This document shows, one piece after another, positions 53,806 through 62,766 of a stretch of 64,000 bases of DNA (position 1 is the first letter of the stretch; the number at the start of each line of letters is the position of its first letter). The notes beneath the pieces are model-generated. The model did no database searches and was not told the DNA's origin. It was given only the letters and a program-made list of their open reading frames with translations. The translations under genes were made by a program, and so were the position numbers. Source of the stretch: Clostridium simiarum (GTDB taxonomy: Bacteria; Bacillota; Clostridia; Clostridiales; Clostridiaceae); contig NZ_JAHLQL010000005.1 of the NCBI RefSeq assembly GCF_018919175.1, positions 124,001 to 188,000 of the forward strand, read 5' to 3'.

Positions 53806-55104
53806 TTATTGTATATAAGACATAGGTGATACTACACTTCCATTAATTCTTACTTCAAAATGTAAGTGTGGTCCTGTACTCATACCTGTAGAGCCTACAT
53901 ACGCAATAGTTTGTCCTTGCTTAACCTGCTGTCCTTGAGAGACATTAAGACTTTGAGCATGAGCATATACAGTTTGTACACCATTACCATGACTTAAAAT
54001 AACCATATTTCCATATATACTATTATATGTAGCAGTTACAACGTACCCACTTTGAGCCGCTTTTATTGCTGTTCCATATCCTGCACCAATGTCTACCCCA
54101 TGATGAAATCCCTGTGCACCAGTTATAGGGTGAGTTCTAGGACCATAAGCGCAAGTAATTGGACCACTAACAGGTCTTATGAACCCTGATGAATTTCCTT
54201 GGTTCTTATCTTCATCAGGTTTAGAAGGTTTATTATTATTAATTTGCTCTTTAATAAAATTATCTATTTGTTCCCTTGCCTTATCATTAAAATCAACTAA
54301 TTTAGAGATTTCTTGTTGGTTTTGAGTTTTTTCCTTATCTAGTTTTACTATAAGTCCTTTTTTATTCTCTTCAATACTATTTAATTGAGATACTATACTC
54401 TCACTATTACTTTTTTGTTTTAATAAATCCTTTTGAATCAATTCTAATTTTTCTTTACTTAATTTTAATTGATTCATCTTTTTGCTTAATTGATTCTGTT
54501 CTTCCTCTAGATTTTTTCTGTCCTTTTCTAGATTTTCTTTCATAACTCTAACTTCTTCAATAAGTTCTTTGTCCATCTTTATCATACGACTGATATTAGT
54601 TACTCTAGATATTAAATCACGAAAATCACCACTATCTAGAATAGTTTTTAATATAGCATCTGCTGGATTATTAATATACATCCCTCTAAGCCTTTGTCCA
54701 AGCATCTCCTCTTTTTCTTTTTCTTCTTGTTGCTTTTTAGATATTTCTTCTGTCTTTACTTTTATACTATTTTCTGTATCCTTAATATTTCCTTGCAACT
54801 CGGACATGCTATTTTTAAGTTCACCAATTTCTCCCTCATAATAGCCTATTTTAGTTTTTGCATCCTCTAGTTCTTTTCCCTTCTGTTCTAGCTGATCTTG
54901 AAGTGAATCCACATCTTTTTTTAGCTTATCTTGAACTTCTGGTATCTCTTTATTTCTATTCTCAAGATCTTTTATTTTATTGCTATTGTCTTGAATTTGT
55001 TTTTCCTTCTCATCAACATAACTAGGCGCAGCAGAAACTACGCTAAAGGAAGTAAATAACAACGATATGCTCATTAAAACACATAAATATTTCTTTTTAA
55101 GCAA
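53806..55104 (-). CDS. Coiled-coil M23-family peptidoglycan hydrolase (EnvC/PcsB-like)
   Basis: A 432-residue exported protein. A signal peptide (KKYLCVLMSISLLF..., cleavage after VSAAP near residue 27) precedes a long coiled coil (~35-290; KDSLQDQLEQKGKEL-like heptads, LRGMYINNPADAI insert) and a C-terminal LytM/M23 domain (~305-430) with HxG motif HHGVDIGAGYG, HPITGAQGF, and HLHFEVRING. It probably acts in cell separation. The start is the TTG at 55104 after AAGGGG; an ATG upstream in the same frame at 55167 falls on the -35/-10 promoter and cannot be the start. The promoter GTGACA-17-TATAAT is clear. Confidence 0.85.
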   Translation of the reverse strand: MLKKKYLCVLMSISLLFTSFSVVSAAPSYVDEKEKQIQDNSNKIKDLENRNKEIPEVQDKLKKDVDSLQDQLEQKGKELEDAKTKIGYYEGEIGELKNSMSELQGNIKDTENSIKVKTEEISKKQQEEKEKEEMLGQRLRGMYINNPADAILKTILDSGDFRDLISRVTNISRMIKMDKELIEEVRVMKENLEKDRKNLEEEQNQLSKKMNQLKLSKEKLELIQKDLLKQKSNSESIVSQLNSIEENKKGLIVKLDKEKTQNQQEISKLVDFNDKAREQIDNFIKEQINNNKPSKPDEDKNQGNSSGFIRPVSGPITCAYGPRTHPITGAQGFHHGVDIGAGYGTAIKAAQSGYVVTATYNSIYGNMVILSHGNGVQTVYAHAQSLNVSQGQQVKQGQTIAYVGSTGMSTGPHLHFEVRINGSVVSPMSYIQ

Positions 55105-55138
55105 AAAACCATCCCCTTTGCTCTGTTTAACTAAATTT

Positions 55139-55167
55139 ATTATACTATATTTTGAATTTAATGTCAC
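55139..55167 (-). promoter_or_regulatory. Promoter of the M23 hydrolase gene
   Basis: On the minus strand GTGACA (55162-55167), 17-base spacer, TATAAT (55139-55144), 35 bases before the TTG start. Confidence 0.65.
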
Positions 55168-55259
55168 AACCTGATTAAATTTTTATAAATTATAAATTTA
55201 AAGCTGTTGAATATTGATTTATTCTATTTATATTAGTTTTTTATGAAGAAATTATGAAG

Positions 55260-55283
55260 AAAAAGACGCAATAGCGTCTTTTT
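55260..55283 (-). terminator. MFS transporter gene terminator
   Basis: Stem AAAAAGACGC / GCGTCTTTTT (55260-55269 with 55274-55283), loop AATA; T runs on both sides. Confidence 0.9.
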
Positions 55284-55311
55284 TCTAATTTGCACTTATG
55301 ATTATAAAAAC

Positions 55312-56553
55312 TTATTTGTAAAAATAACTTATTATTAAGAGTAATACTCCTCCTACTAAGGATAAAGTATAAGAAGGAATTAAATTAATTAAACTTCCAG
55401 AAATTATAAGTGCCAAGGGTAAGGTAACTTTTGTCATAGTCAATGTTAAGCTTAATACTCTCCCCCTATATTCATCTGGTATTATATTTTGAAATATATA
55501 AAATAGAGGTATGTCTATAAATGCAATAGTTACTCCCATTACTCCCATTACTATGGCATAGTATATCAAATAGGTTGTATCATTTAATTTTATATAGCTA
55601 AATAATATAGGTATACCTATCATCAAAATACATATAGCTAAAACCCTAATCATAAATTTTAATAGCTTATCATAAGGATATTTTTCATTTACTTTGTTAA
55701 CAAATAATGCACCTAATATCATCCCTACAGGAAATGCACCTTCTATTATGCCAAAACTTTTTGTGCTTAATTTTAATACATTATTTATTATAAAGGGCAT
55801 AGGTACATTTATAGAAAGTCCAATAAAGAAATTTAAATATATCATAATTCCCACTAATTTTATAACATTTTTTCTTTCTCTTATATATTTAAACCCTGCT
55901 TTTATACCTTCAATAAAGGCTATTTCCTCTAGATTTTTCTCTTCATAATTAAGCTTAAAATCTATAAATATCTCTAATATACCTGACATAATGAAAGAAA
56001 CTCCATTTATTGCTATGAAAAATCTTATATCCATAAATGCAAAAACTACCCCACCTAACATAGGACCTAAAATAGAAGATATGGAATCTATTATTTTACC
56101 TATAGAATTTATCTTCATAAGACTTTTATCAGAAACTAAATTAGGTTTTGCTGACTCAAAGCTTATATTATAGATAGTTGTAAATATATTTAAAATAAAA
56201 GTACTTACATAAATCATTAATATATTTAATCCATTCATACTGCTTAAAAAGTAAAGTGTAATTAATAGCACTCCATTTAGTAAATCCATAATAACTACTA
56301 TAGTCTTTTTATTAAACTTATCTGCAAGTACCCCCGCAAAGGGATTCACTATAACTGCTGAAATAACTCCTAATATTAAAGTTATTGAAAAAGATAATCC
56401 TGATCCTGTAAGCTTTAATACATAGAGTGCTATGCAAAAGTTATATATAGATGTTCCAAACATGGAAATAAGATTTCCTATAGAATATAGTAAAATATTT
56501 GGTATTTCTTTTTTATCAAAAGCTTCCTTTAAATAAACACTTGATTCTAACAT
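55312..56553 (-). CDS. MFS transporter (macrolide-efflux-type)
   Basis: A 413-residue transporter with about 12 membrane helices, of the DHA3-type (macrolide/drug) MFS group: FNLIGNLISMFGTSIYNFCI-like start (IPNILLYSIGNLISMFGTSI, ~18-37), the loop 2-3 motif GVLADKFNKKTIVVIMD (~74-90), and later EYRGRVLSLTLT. It probably exports a small hydrophobic compound. The start follows AGGAGG. The upstream neighbour on the same strand is a MerR-methyltransferase fusion 110 bases away, so both may be regulated together. Confidence 0.85.
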   Translation of the reverse strand: MLESSVYLKEAFDKKEIPNILLYSIGNLISMFGTSIYNFCIALYVLKLTGSGLSFSITLILGVISAVIVNPFAGVLADKFNKKTIVVIMDLLNGVLLITLYFLSSMNGLNILMIYVSTFILNIFTTIYNISFESAKPNLVSDKSLMKINSIGKIIDSISSILGPMLGGVVFAFMDIRFFIAINGVSFIMSGILEIFIDFKLNYEEKNLEEIAFIEGIKAGFKYIRERKNVIKLVGIMIYLNFFIGLSINVPMPFIINNVLKLSTKSFGIIEGAFPVGMILGALFVNKVNEKYPYDKLLKFMIRVLAICILMIGIPILFSYIKLNDTTYLIYYAIVMGVMGVTIAFIDIPLFYIFQNIIPDEYRGRVLSLTLTMTKVTLPLALIISGSLINLIPSYTLSLVGGVLLLIISYFYK

Positions 56554-56663
56554 ACTATAACCTCCTATGATTTTAATTTAATTGTACATAATCGGCTATA
56601 GACAACCTCAATATATAAATAAAAGTTTTTTTACTATAAAATAAATAAAAGATAGGGTTAACC

Positions 56664-57881
56664 CTACCTTTTACCATAGAAAGAATATCCATAAACTCTT
56701 TCACCTTCATTAAAATAGCTTTCATACTTTCCGCCCTTATCTATATAATCAGACATCTTCTCCTCAATTAAGTTGTAATTAAGCTTCTTTATTTCATTCT
56801 TTATGTTATTTAAGATGAAATTTTTTCTATATCTTTGCTCTATAAAACTATTGAAAGTAAAGTTTTTAAATAAGATATAATTACCAATCAAATAAGCATC
56901 TTCTTTTACATAACAATCTATTAATTTCAGTAAAAATTCTTCTTTTTCAAATCCATAATTGCTGCTTCCTGAAATATCTAAAACCACATCTATACTCTTT
57001 TCTTTTATTGGAATTTCTAAGAAGTCTGAACAAATAAATACTATGTTCTTTCTACTTCCTGTGATTTCAATCATGCTTTTTAAAAATCGATGCCTTGCTA
57101 TAGAGTGGTCTACCGCAATATATAATATGTCTTCTGGTAAGTCCTTATATATATTCCTCAAGAAGAAGCCCATTCCAGAACCCAACTCAAGAATAACCTT
57201 ATTTTTTAGCTCCTTGAAGTCTATTCTCTTATTTGCCCATTCTAAGGTTTCATACATCTTCGATAAATAATCTTCATCTGTAAAATTTATATAATCTATT
57301 ATATAATCAAAATCTGAATCTATATCTTCATGAATATATCTATTACCTAATATTAAGATGCCTTCCTCAATTATATATTCCTCACCACAGTGGCACCTTA
57401 ACTTTCCATTGATAATTTGATTGTTATTAATATTTCCTTCATGAAGCATTAAATCTCCATTACAACTTAAACATCTAAAAAGATTTAAAGCTTTAAAATC
57501 TATTCCTATCTGAAAGTTCTTTTTATTATCTTGAACTCCAAGTTTTTTTATCTTGTCATCAAGTCTTTCTTTCATATGTTTTAATTGGATAATTTTAGCT
57601 TCAATCTCATGATACTTATTATTAAAAATCTCTCTATAACAGTGTTCATTCTGATAAGGAGTAAGTTTTCCAAATCTCTTAAACATAAAAATTTCTTTGA
57701 TTTCACCTAGAGTAAATCCCATACCTTTAAAACTTAATATATCCTCTAAGTCCCTTTGGCATCTTTCATCAAAGTCATATTGCCCTCCCAGTTTTTTAGG
57801 TATAATCAAGGCTATGTCCATATAGTGCCTTATAGTATCAATACTCAAGTTGTTTTTATTAGCAAATTTTCCTATCTTCAT
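56664..57881 (-). CDS. MerR regulator fused to a zinc ribbon and a methyltransferase domain
   Basis: A 405-residue three-part protein. Residues 1-70 form a MerR-type winged helix (IGKFANKNNLSIDTIRHYMD, then GFTLGEIKEIF) and ~80-115 a coiled coil. Residues 137-165 hold a Trm112-like ribbon with Cys137, Cys140, Cys163, Cys165. From ~195 a class I methyltransferase follows with motif I VILELGSGMGFF (229-240), then VDHSIARHRF and IDVVLDISGSSNYGF. The architecture suggests a ligand- or modification-sensing transcription factor, or a self-regulated methyltransferase. Neighbour: an MFS exporter on the same strand. The start follows TTTGGAGAAGG. Function not known. Confidence 0.8.
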   Translation of the reverse strand: MKIGKFANKNNLSIDTIRHYMDIALIIPKKLGGQYDFDERCQRDLEDILSFKGMGFTLGEIKEIFMFKRFGKLTPYQNEHCYREIFNNKYHEIEAKIIQLKHMKERLDDKIKKLGVQDNKKNFQIGIDFKALNLFRCLSCNGDLMLHEGNINNNQIINGKLRCHCGEEYIIEEGILILGNRYIHEDIDSDFDYIIDYINFTDEDYLSKMYETLEWANKRIDFKELKNKVILELGSGMGFFLRNIYKDLPEDILYIAVDHSIARHRFLKSMIEITGSRKNIVFICSDFLEIPIKEKSIDVVLDISGSSNYGFEKEEFLLKLIDCYVKEDAYLIGNYILFKNFTFNSFIEQRYRKNFILNNIKNEIKKLNYNLIEEKMSDYIDKGGKYESYFNEGERVYGYSFYGKR

Positions 57882-58057
57882 TTTCCTTCTCCAAATATAA
57901 TAATTTCTTATATTTTAATAAACCTTTATAAATATATCCTTTTTATATTAAATTAACTATACTCTTTTACTGTTTTTCTCAATTATATTAAGGGAAATAA
58001 TTATGAATATGAGCCAGATCCTCTATATCTACTTTTAAAATCCCCTCATAATTATGC

Positions 58058-58465
58058 CTAAACAAAACCTATTAAGTCATAAATCTCTTTTTCCCAAGAT
58101 TCCATGTACAACTTATTTCCCATGCATAACTTCACTATGTCTTCTACCTTATATCCCTCTTTATATCTTTTGAGTTTTCTGCATAACCTTATAACTTCGC
58201 TGGTACTAATAGATAGTTTTTCTTTTATATCCTCCTCATTAAAATAATCTTTTTCTTTAAAGATATTGAAAAGATTATCTTGTAGCTCTCTTTTATACCT
58301 TAAATTTATATCATTATTCATATGCGGTCCATTCTTCCCTCTATGACAATTATCACATAAATATTTAAAATTAATAGCTATATTAGCCATATAGCTTGCC
58401 TCACTTTTAAATATAATATGGTGCAATTCTGCTTTTCCCTTACCACATACTTCGCAATATCTCAA
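58058..58465 (-). CDS. HNH-type zinc protein (135 aa)
   Basis: The first 50 residues match an HNH endonuclease-like zinc finger: CEVCGKGKAELHHIIFKSEA (Cys4, Cys7, His15, His16), then CDNCHRGKNGPHM (Cys37, Cys40, His41, His48). The remaining ~85 residues are helical with a helix-turn-helix-like part (SISTSEVIRLCRKLKRYKEG) and no recognised domain. The start is TTG at 58465 after GGAGAGGG. It could be a nuclease or a DNA-binding regulator; no mobile element surrounds it. Confidence 0.65.
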   Translation of the reverse strand: MRYCEVCGKGKAELHHIIFKSEASYMANIAINFKYLCDNCHRGKNGPHMNNDINLRYKRELQDNLFNIFKEKDYFNEEDIKEKLSISTSEVIRLCRKLKRYKEGYKVEDIVKLCMGNKLYMESWEKEIYDLIGFV

Positions 58466-58556
58466 ACTTCCCTCTCCTTAATTTTGAAAATTTATTTTAT
58501 TCTCAATAATATTATACTAACGAGAAAATTACACTACAAGCTGTAAATTTTTCTTG

Positions 58557-58760
58557 TAGAAACTCATCTTTACATCTACAGATGAGCACTCAAAAAGTAA
58601 GGGACTCGCTCAAAATTGCAAATCTTGGTTTTATGATTAACCAACTACCATCAAACCGCAGGTTTTGGTATCTAATTAACTCATTCATTCAAGATCATAG
58701 ATTTTGGTTCTCTGCTTAAGCCATTATGATTAAATCATAGATTTTGGATATCTACTTAGA
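58557..58760 (+). repeat. Dispersed intergenic repeat, copy 3 (three core units)
   Basis: A leading AACTCATCT/AGATGAGC hairpin (58561-58587), a joining stretch (AAAAAGTAAGGGACTCGCT) and cores CAAACCGCAGGTTTTGG (58652-58668), CAAGATCATAGATTTTGG (58690-58707) and TAAATCATAGATTTTGG (58731-58747). Core starts are spaced 38 and 41 bases. It occupies most of the 394-bp gap ahead of the germination operon (58466-58859). Confidence 0.7.
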
Positions 58761-58859
58761 AAATAACTTTAATAAAATATTAATAACTTAATAAGTATAT
58801 TATTCCATAGAAACACAAAACCTAATAGTAAAAATTTATCATGATTGGAGTTTTGTTAT

Positions 58860-60332
58860 ATGTCTTCTTATAATCTCCTTTTAAGTCTAGATGAAAATAT
58901 TAAACTGATTAAATCTAAATATAGTGAAAATAGGAATCTAGAAATAAGAACTTTATCTTTAAACAAGGATACTTCTTGTGCAATTATTTATGTAGATGGA
59001 TTAACAAATTTAGAACATATGGAAAAAAGCATTGTAACTCCTCTTTTACTAAATAAGGACATTGATTTTAATACTATAGAAGAAAAAGCTCGATATGCTG
59101 CTAAAAAAATTATATTATCCTCTTCTTTAAAAATAGTGAAAGATATATCTACCATATCTTCTTCATTACTTCTTGGAAACTGTGCCATACTCATAGATAA
59201 TTGCGATGAATGTATTCTTTGTAAGACCCCTCATAGTTATTATAGGAGCATTAGTGAATCTACTTTAGAAGGAACTATAAGAGGCGCTAGAGATGCTTTT
59301 ATAGAAAGTCTAGATACTAATATTGCTCTTATACAACAAAAATTAAGAAGCTCTAATCTTAAAATAGAAAATTATACCTTAGCAAATAAGAGTCCTACAA
59401 GGATATCCTTATTATATGTAGACGGTATTGCTGATGAAACTTTATTAAATAATATAAAAGGTAAGATTTCCTCTTTATCTATAGATTATCTGCCAGATAG
59501 TGGATATTTAATTCAATATATAGAACCGAGAACTTATAATATTTTTCCTCAAGGTAAAGTTACAGAAGTTCCCGATAAAGTAGTATCTGATATCCTTCAA
59601 GGTAAAGTAGCAATAATTATAGATGGTTCCCCTCAAGTTTTAATATTACCTGTAGTTTTTATAGAATTTTTTCAAGCCTTTGAGGATTATTCAAATAATA
59701 TTTTAATAGCTAATTTTGAAAGATTTTTACGAATAATGGGTGCCCTTATTATAGTCCTTTTATCTCCTATTTATCTTTGTTATGTAGAGTATAATCCTCA
59801 ACTTATACCTTTAAATTTATTAAAAACAATATCAGAATCAAGACTTAATATACCCTTGAATCCTTTTTTAGAAGTCCTTTCTATGGAAATACTGGTAGAA
59901 ATTCTTCGTGAAGGAGGTATTAGGCTGCCATCACCTATAGGACAGACTTTGGCTATTGTAGGAGGAATAATACTAGGAGATGCTGCGGTAAGATCTGGTC
60001 TTGTAAGCCCTACTACCCTAGTAATTGTCGCCATAGGTGTTATTAGTACTTTTTTAATACCTAATTACCAAATGGCTTTATCTATAAGACTTATACGGTT
60101 TTTCATGCTTATTTTAGTTAAACTTTTGGGGTTACTTGGAATAATATTAGGTATTCATCTGATACTTTTAATACTTATAAATACAAATTCTTTTGGAGTT
60201 CCTTATCTTTCTCCAATAACACCGTATAAATCTTCAGGGGTTAAGGACAGCATATTCAGAGAAAAGATAACTTCATTAAATAAACTATCAAGTAAATTAT
60301 TCAGAGTAAAAAATAAGGATGGTACTCAATAA
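58860..60332 (+). CDS. Spore germination receptor subunit A (GerA family)
   Basis: A-subunit of a germinant receptor in the spore inner membrane. Residues ~1-270 are the soluble N-terminal domain (DISTISSSLLLGNCAILIDN; RTYNIFPQGKVTEVPDKVVS), and the C-terminal half has ~5-6 membrane helices with the family motif EGGIRLPSPIGQTLAIVGGI (~350-369) and ILGDAAVRSGLVSPTTLVIV. Length 490 is normal. I use the ATG at 58860, nine bases after GGAG; a TTG five codons earlier is weaker. First gene of an A-B-C operon. The promoter would be sigma-G type but I could not find it in the repeat-filled upstream region. Confidence 0.9.
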   Translation: MSSYNLLLSLDENIKLIKSKYSENRNLEIRTLSLNKDTSCAIIYVDGLTNLEHMEKSIVTPLLLNKDIDFNTIEEKARYAAKKIILSSSLKIVKDISTISSSLLLGNCAILIDNCDECILCKTPHSYYRSISESTLEGTIRGARDAFIESLDTNIALIQQKLRSSNLKIENYTLANKSPTRISLLYVDGIADETLLNNIKGKISSLSIDYLPDSGYLIQYIEPRTYNIFPQGKVTEVPDKVVSDILQGKVAIIIDGSPQVLILPVVFIEFFQAFEDYSNNILIANFERFLRIMGALIIVLLSPIYLCYVEYNPQLIPLNLLKTISESRLNIPLNPFLEVLSMEILVEILREGGIRLPSPIGQTLAIVGGIILGDAAVRSGLVSPTTLVIVAIGVISTFLIPNYQMALSIRLIRFFMLILVKLLGLLGIILGIHLILLILINTNSFGVPYLSPITPYKSSGVKDSIFREKITSLNKLSSKLFRVKNKDGTQ

Positions 60333-60333
60333 T

Positions 60334-61416
60334 ATGAATAACCAATTAACGCAGAATCAATATAATTCTCTAATAATAAATTCTTTTGTAGGTATAGGTA
60401 TATTATCTTTAGCTTATGAAACCTCAAAGGTTGCTAAACAAGATGCATGGATATCAGTACTTATATCTGGAGTTATACCCTTATTAATATTATTTAATTC
60501 TTCTTATCTCCATAAAAAACATGGAAATATGACATTTACAAACTCTCTTATAAATATATATGGTAAATTTTTAGGCAATGTAGTTATTATACTTTTTATC
60601 TTAAATTCTATATTGGTTCAATTTATAACTTTAAGTACATATGTAGAAATAGTAAAATATACCATTGTAGATTTCTTACCTAATTGGCTTATAGCAGTTT
60701 CTGTAATATTAACTACTATTTTAACTTCTTACAACGGTATAAGTGGTTTAGGAAGATTTACTGAAATAAATACACCTTTTATTTTGATAATTTTCTTCAT
60801 TCCCCTAATTTATATAACTAAAGGATCTTTTTCAAATATCTCCCCCATAGCAACCAATATGATAAATATACTATACGCTACGCCTAATGCCATGTTAGCC
60901 TATCAAGGAGGTGAAAACGCGTATTTTTTTCAACCCTATATTTCCAAGGAAAAAGAACTTTTTTTAGAAAATATAAAATGCCTTTTACTTCTAATGTTTA
61001 TATATACTGTTGTAGTCTTTGTCACAATCTATTATTTAGGTTATGAACTTACTTCAAAGTACAAGTATTCCCTTTTATTTTTGGTTAAATTAGTAGAACT
61101 ACCTATACTTTCAGATTTAAGATCTACATTTTTGCTAATTTGGAGTTCCTCTATATTAATTACCCTAGCTATAAATCATTATACCTTTTCAAATATGCTG
61201 GAAAATATCTTTACCCTTAATAGAAAAAGAACTTACATTATAAATTATATAATCATAATTTCATTATACTTAACCAGTGAAAGTAATAGGGCTATTACTA
61301 TGTTTATATATGATACTCTGTTTCCTATAGTGTTTTTTTCTATTTTATTCATATCAACGCTGTCCACTATAATTTTAATTTTTAAGAAGGAGGATAAGTA
61401 TCATGCGCGTCAATAA
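60334..61416 (+). CDS. Spore germination receptor subunit B (permease-like)
   Basis: B-subunit of the germinant receptor, an APC-like membrane protein with ~10 helices over 360 residues (SFVGIGILSLAYETSKVAKQ; GISGLGRFTEINTPFILIIF; YQGGENAYFFQPYI). It holds the amino-acid or nutrient site in the receptor. I start at the ATG at 60334, one base after the stop of the A gene; an ATG five codons earlier overlaps that gene. It overlaps the C gene by 14 bases. Confidence 0.88.
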   Translation: MNNQLTQNQYNSLIINSFVGIGILSLAYETSKVAKQDAWISVLISGVIPLLILFNSSYLHKKHGNMTFTNSLINIYGKFLGNVVIILFILNSILVQFITLSTYVEIVKYTIVDFLPNWLIAVSVILTTILTSYNGISGLGRFTEINTPFILIIFFIPLIYITKGSFSNISPIATNMINILYATPNAMLAYQGGENAYFFQPYISKEKELFLENIKCLLLLMFIYTVVVFVTIYYLGYELTSKYKYSLLFLVKLVELPILSDLRSTFLLIWSSSILITLAINHYTFSNMLENIFTLNRKRTYIINYIIIISLYLTSESNRAITMFIYDTLFPIVFFSILFISTLSTIILIFKKEDKYHARQ

Positions 61417-62527
61417 ATTATTGTTTTTTATAGTCCTTATCCCCCTTTTTTTTATTAGCTTTTATAATGCTGTTCCTGCTGAAAAATTATCCATAATAGT
61501 TGGGATAGGTAATGATTTAAATCCAGAAAATAGCAAAAAATATTCTGCCACCTTTGAAATTTTATCTGACAGAAGTAATAGTCATTTATCTTCAGTTCCT
61601 TTAACAGGTAGTGATTTAACTTTATACACTTCTGAAAATGAAAGACAAATGGAGAACAGCAAGAAATGGCTCTGGGCAGAGGTTATATATATCTTAAGTG
61701 AAGATAGAGCTCGCCTTGGTATAGAAGATCTTCTAGATTCTTTTATTAGAGATACCTCTAGAAATGAGAGAGCTTACATCATTGTCTCAAAGCAAGATAG
61801 TGAAACTGTATTTTCTATACCAACCCCTCCTAGTTATTCTGTATCGGAGCACATCAATGGTATAATAAAAAATCTAAATGAAAGCAATTTTTATAGCAAT
61901 AGATATGAAGTAATAGATTTAATGCTAATGGAAAGGCAAAATGGAAGGAATATAGTTTTACCCTATATAGAAATAGAAGATAATAAACCTAAGGTTAATG
62001 GGTTAGCTCTTTTTGAAGGTAATCAAATGATAAAATATGTACCTCTTGATGAAGCAAAACTAATTAATCTATTAAGAAATAAAAATGGTGAAGGATTCCT
62101 TAGTATATTATCTGACAATCCTCAACAATACATAGATTTTAAAGGAAAAAGCTCTTCAAAGGTAAAAGTTTCTTTAGAAGAAGATAAGTTAAAATATGAT
62201 ATATTTATAAATATGAAGGGCTATATTTTAGTAAACTCATTAAAAAATAGTTATGGATATTTCGATGATACTAGGGTAATTGAAAAAACATTAGAGGATA
62301 AAGTTAAAAATATGCTTTTGGATGAAATTAATCTTATACAAAACAACTATAGATTCGATTGTTTAGATTTAACCAGATATGCAATAGCTAAATTTGGAGA
62401 TACAAGTCCTTATATTTCTAAAGAAAATTTTCTTAATTCAAAGATAGATGTTCATGTAAATGTAAAAATTTTAAGTGGAGGAAAATCTATAGATCCTGAT
62501 AGTGGTACGAAGCTTTTTAAAAAATAA
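61403..62527 (+). CDS. Spore germination receptor subunit C (Ger(x)C family), lacking the lipobox cysteine
   Basis: C-subunit of the receptor. It has a hydrophobic signal (~5-21) and then the Ger(x)C core, e.g. IIVGIGNDLNPENSKKYSAT (~31-50), with LSEDRARLGIEDLLDSFIRD (~98-117) and a C-terminal domain (NVKILSGGKSIDPDSGTKLF). Typical members are lipoproteins with an LTGC-type box before the core; here the corresponding FISFYNAVPAEKL has no Cys, so lipidation at the N-terminus appears impossible. The start follows AAGGAGG. Third gene of the operon, 374 residues. Confidence 0.88.
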   Translation: MRVNKLLFFIVLIPLFFISFYNAVPAEKLSIIVGIGNDLNPENSKKYSATFEILSDRSNSHLSSVPLTGSDLTLYTSENERQMENSKKWLWAEVIYILSEDRARLGIEDLLDSFIRDTSRNERAYIIVSKQDSETVFSIPTPPSYSVSEHINGIIKNLNESNFYSNRYEVIDLMLMERQNGRNIVLPYIEIEDNKPKVNGLALFEGNQMIKYVPLDEAKLINLLRNKNGEGFLSILSDNPQQYIDFKGKSSSKVKVSLEEDKLKYDIFINMKGYILVNSLKNSYGYFDDTRVIEKTLEDKVKNMLLDEINLIQNNYRFDCLDLTRYAIAKFGDTSPYISKENFLNSKIDVHVNVKILSGGKSIDPDSGTKLFKK

Positions 62528-62641
62528 AAATAATGGCTAAATAACCAAAACCTTATTCCATAAATCTTCCTATAAAGTTTGATTATATTTTAATTTTAGA
62601 TTTACTCTACCTTAATTATGTTTAAGCCTATCTAAAAACTT

Positions 62642-62690
62642 AGCCCTTTTAATACTCATCCTTCTAGTAAACATGAGCATTAAGAGGGCT
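62642..62690 (-). terminator. Terminator of the thiamine phosphate synthase gene
   Basis: An 18-bp stem with two wobble pairs (62642-62659 with 62673-62690), 13-base loop, then a TTTTT tract on the minus strand. Confidence 0.85.
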
Positions 62691-62766
62691 TCATTATATC
62701 AAGTGATTCCTGGCTTAATTAGTATTTAATTAAAATCAATGTGCTTTTCTATATAAAAATAATTTT

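Noticed and set aside
58557..58760. Iterated 38-41 base units resembling a CRISPR array
   Set aside because: Repeat units vary from each other, spacers are similar rather than unique, only one to three units per locus, and no cas genes nearby.
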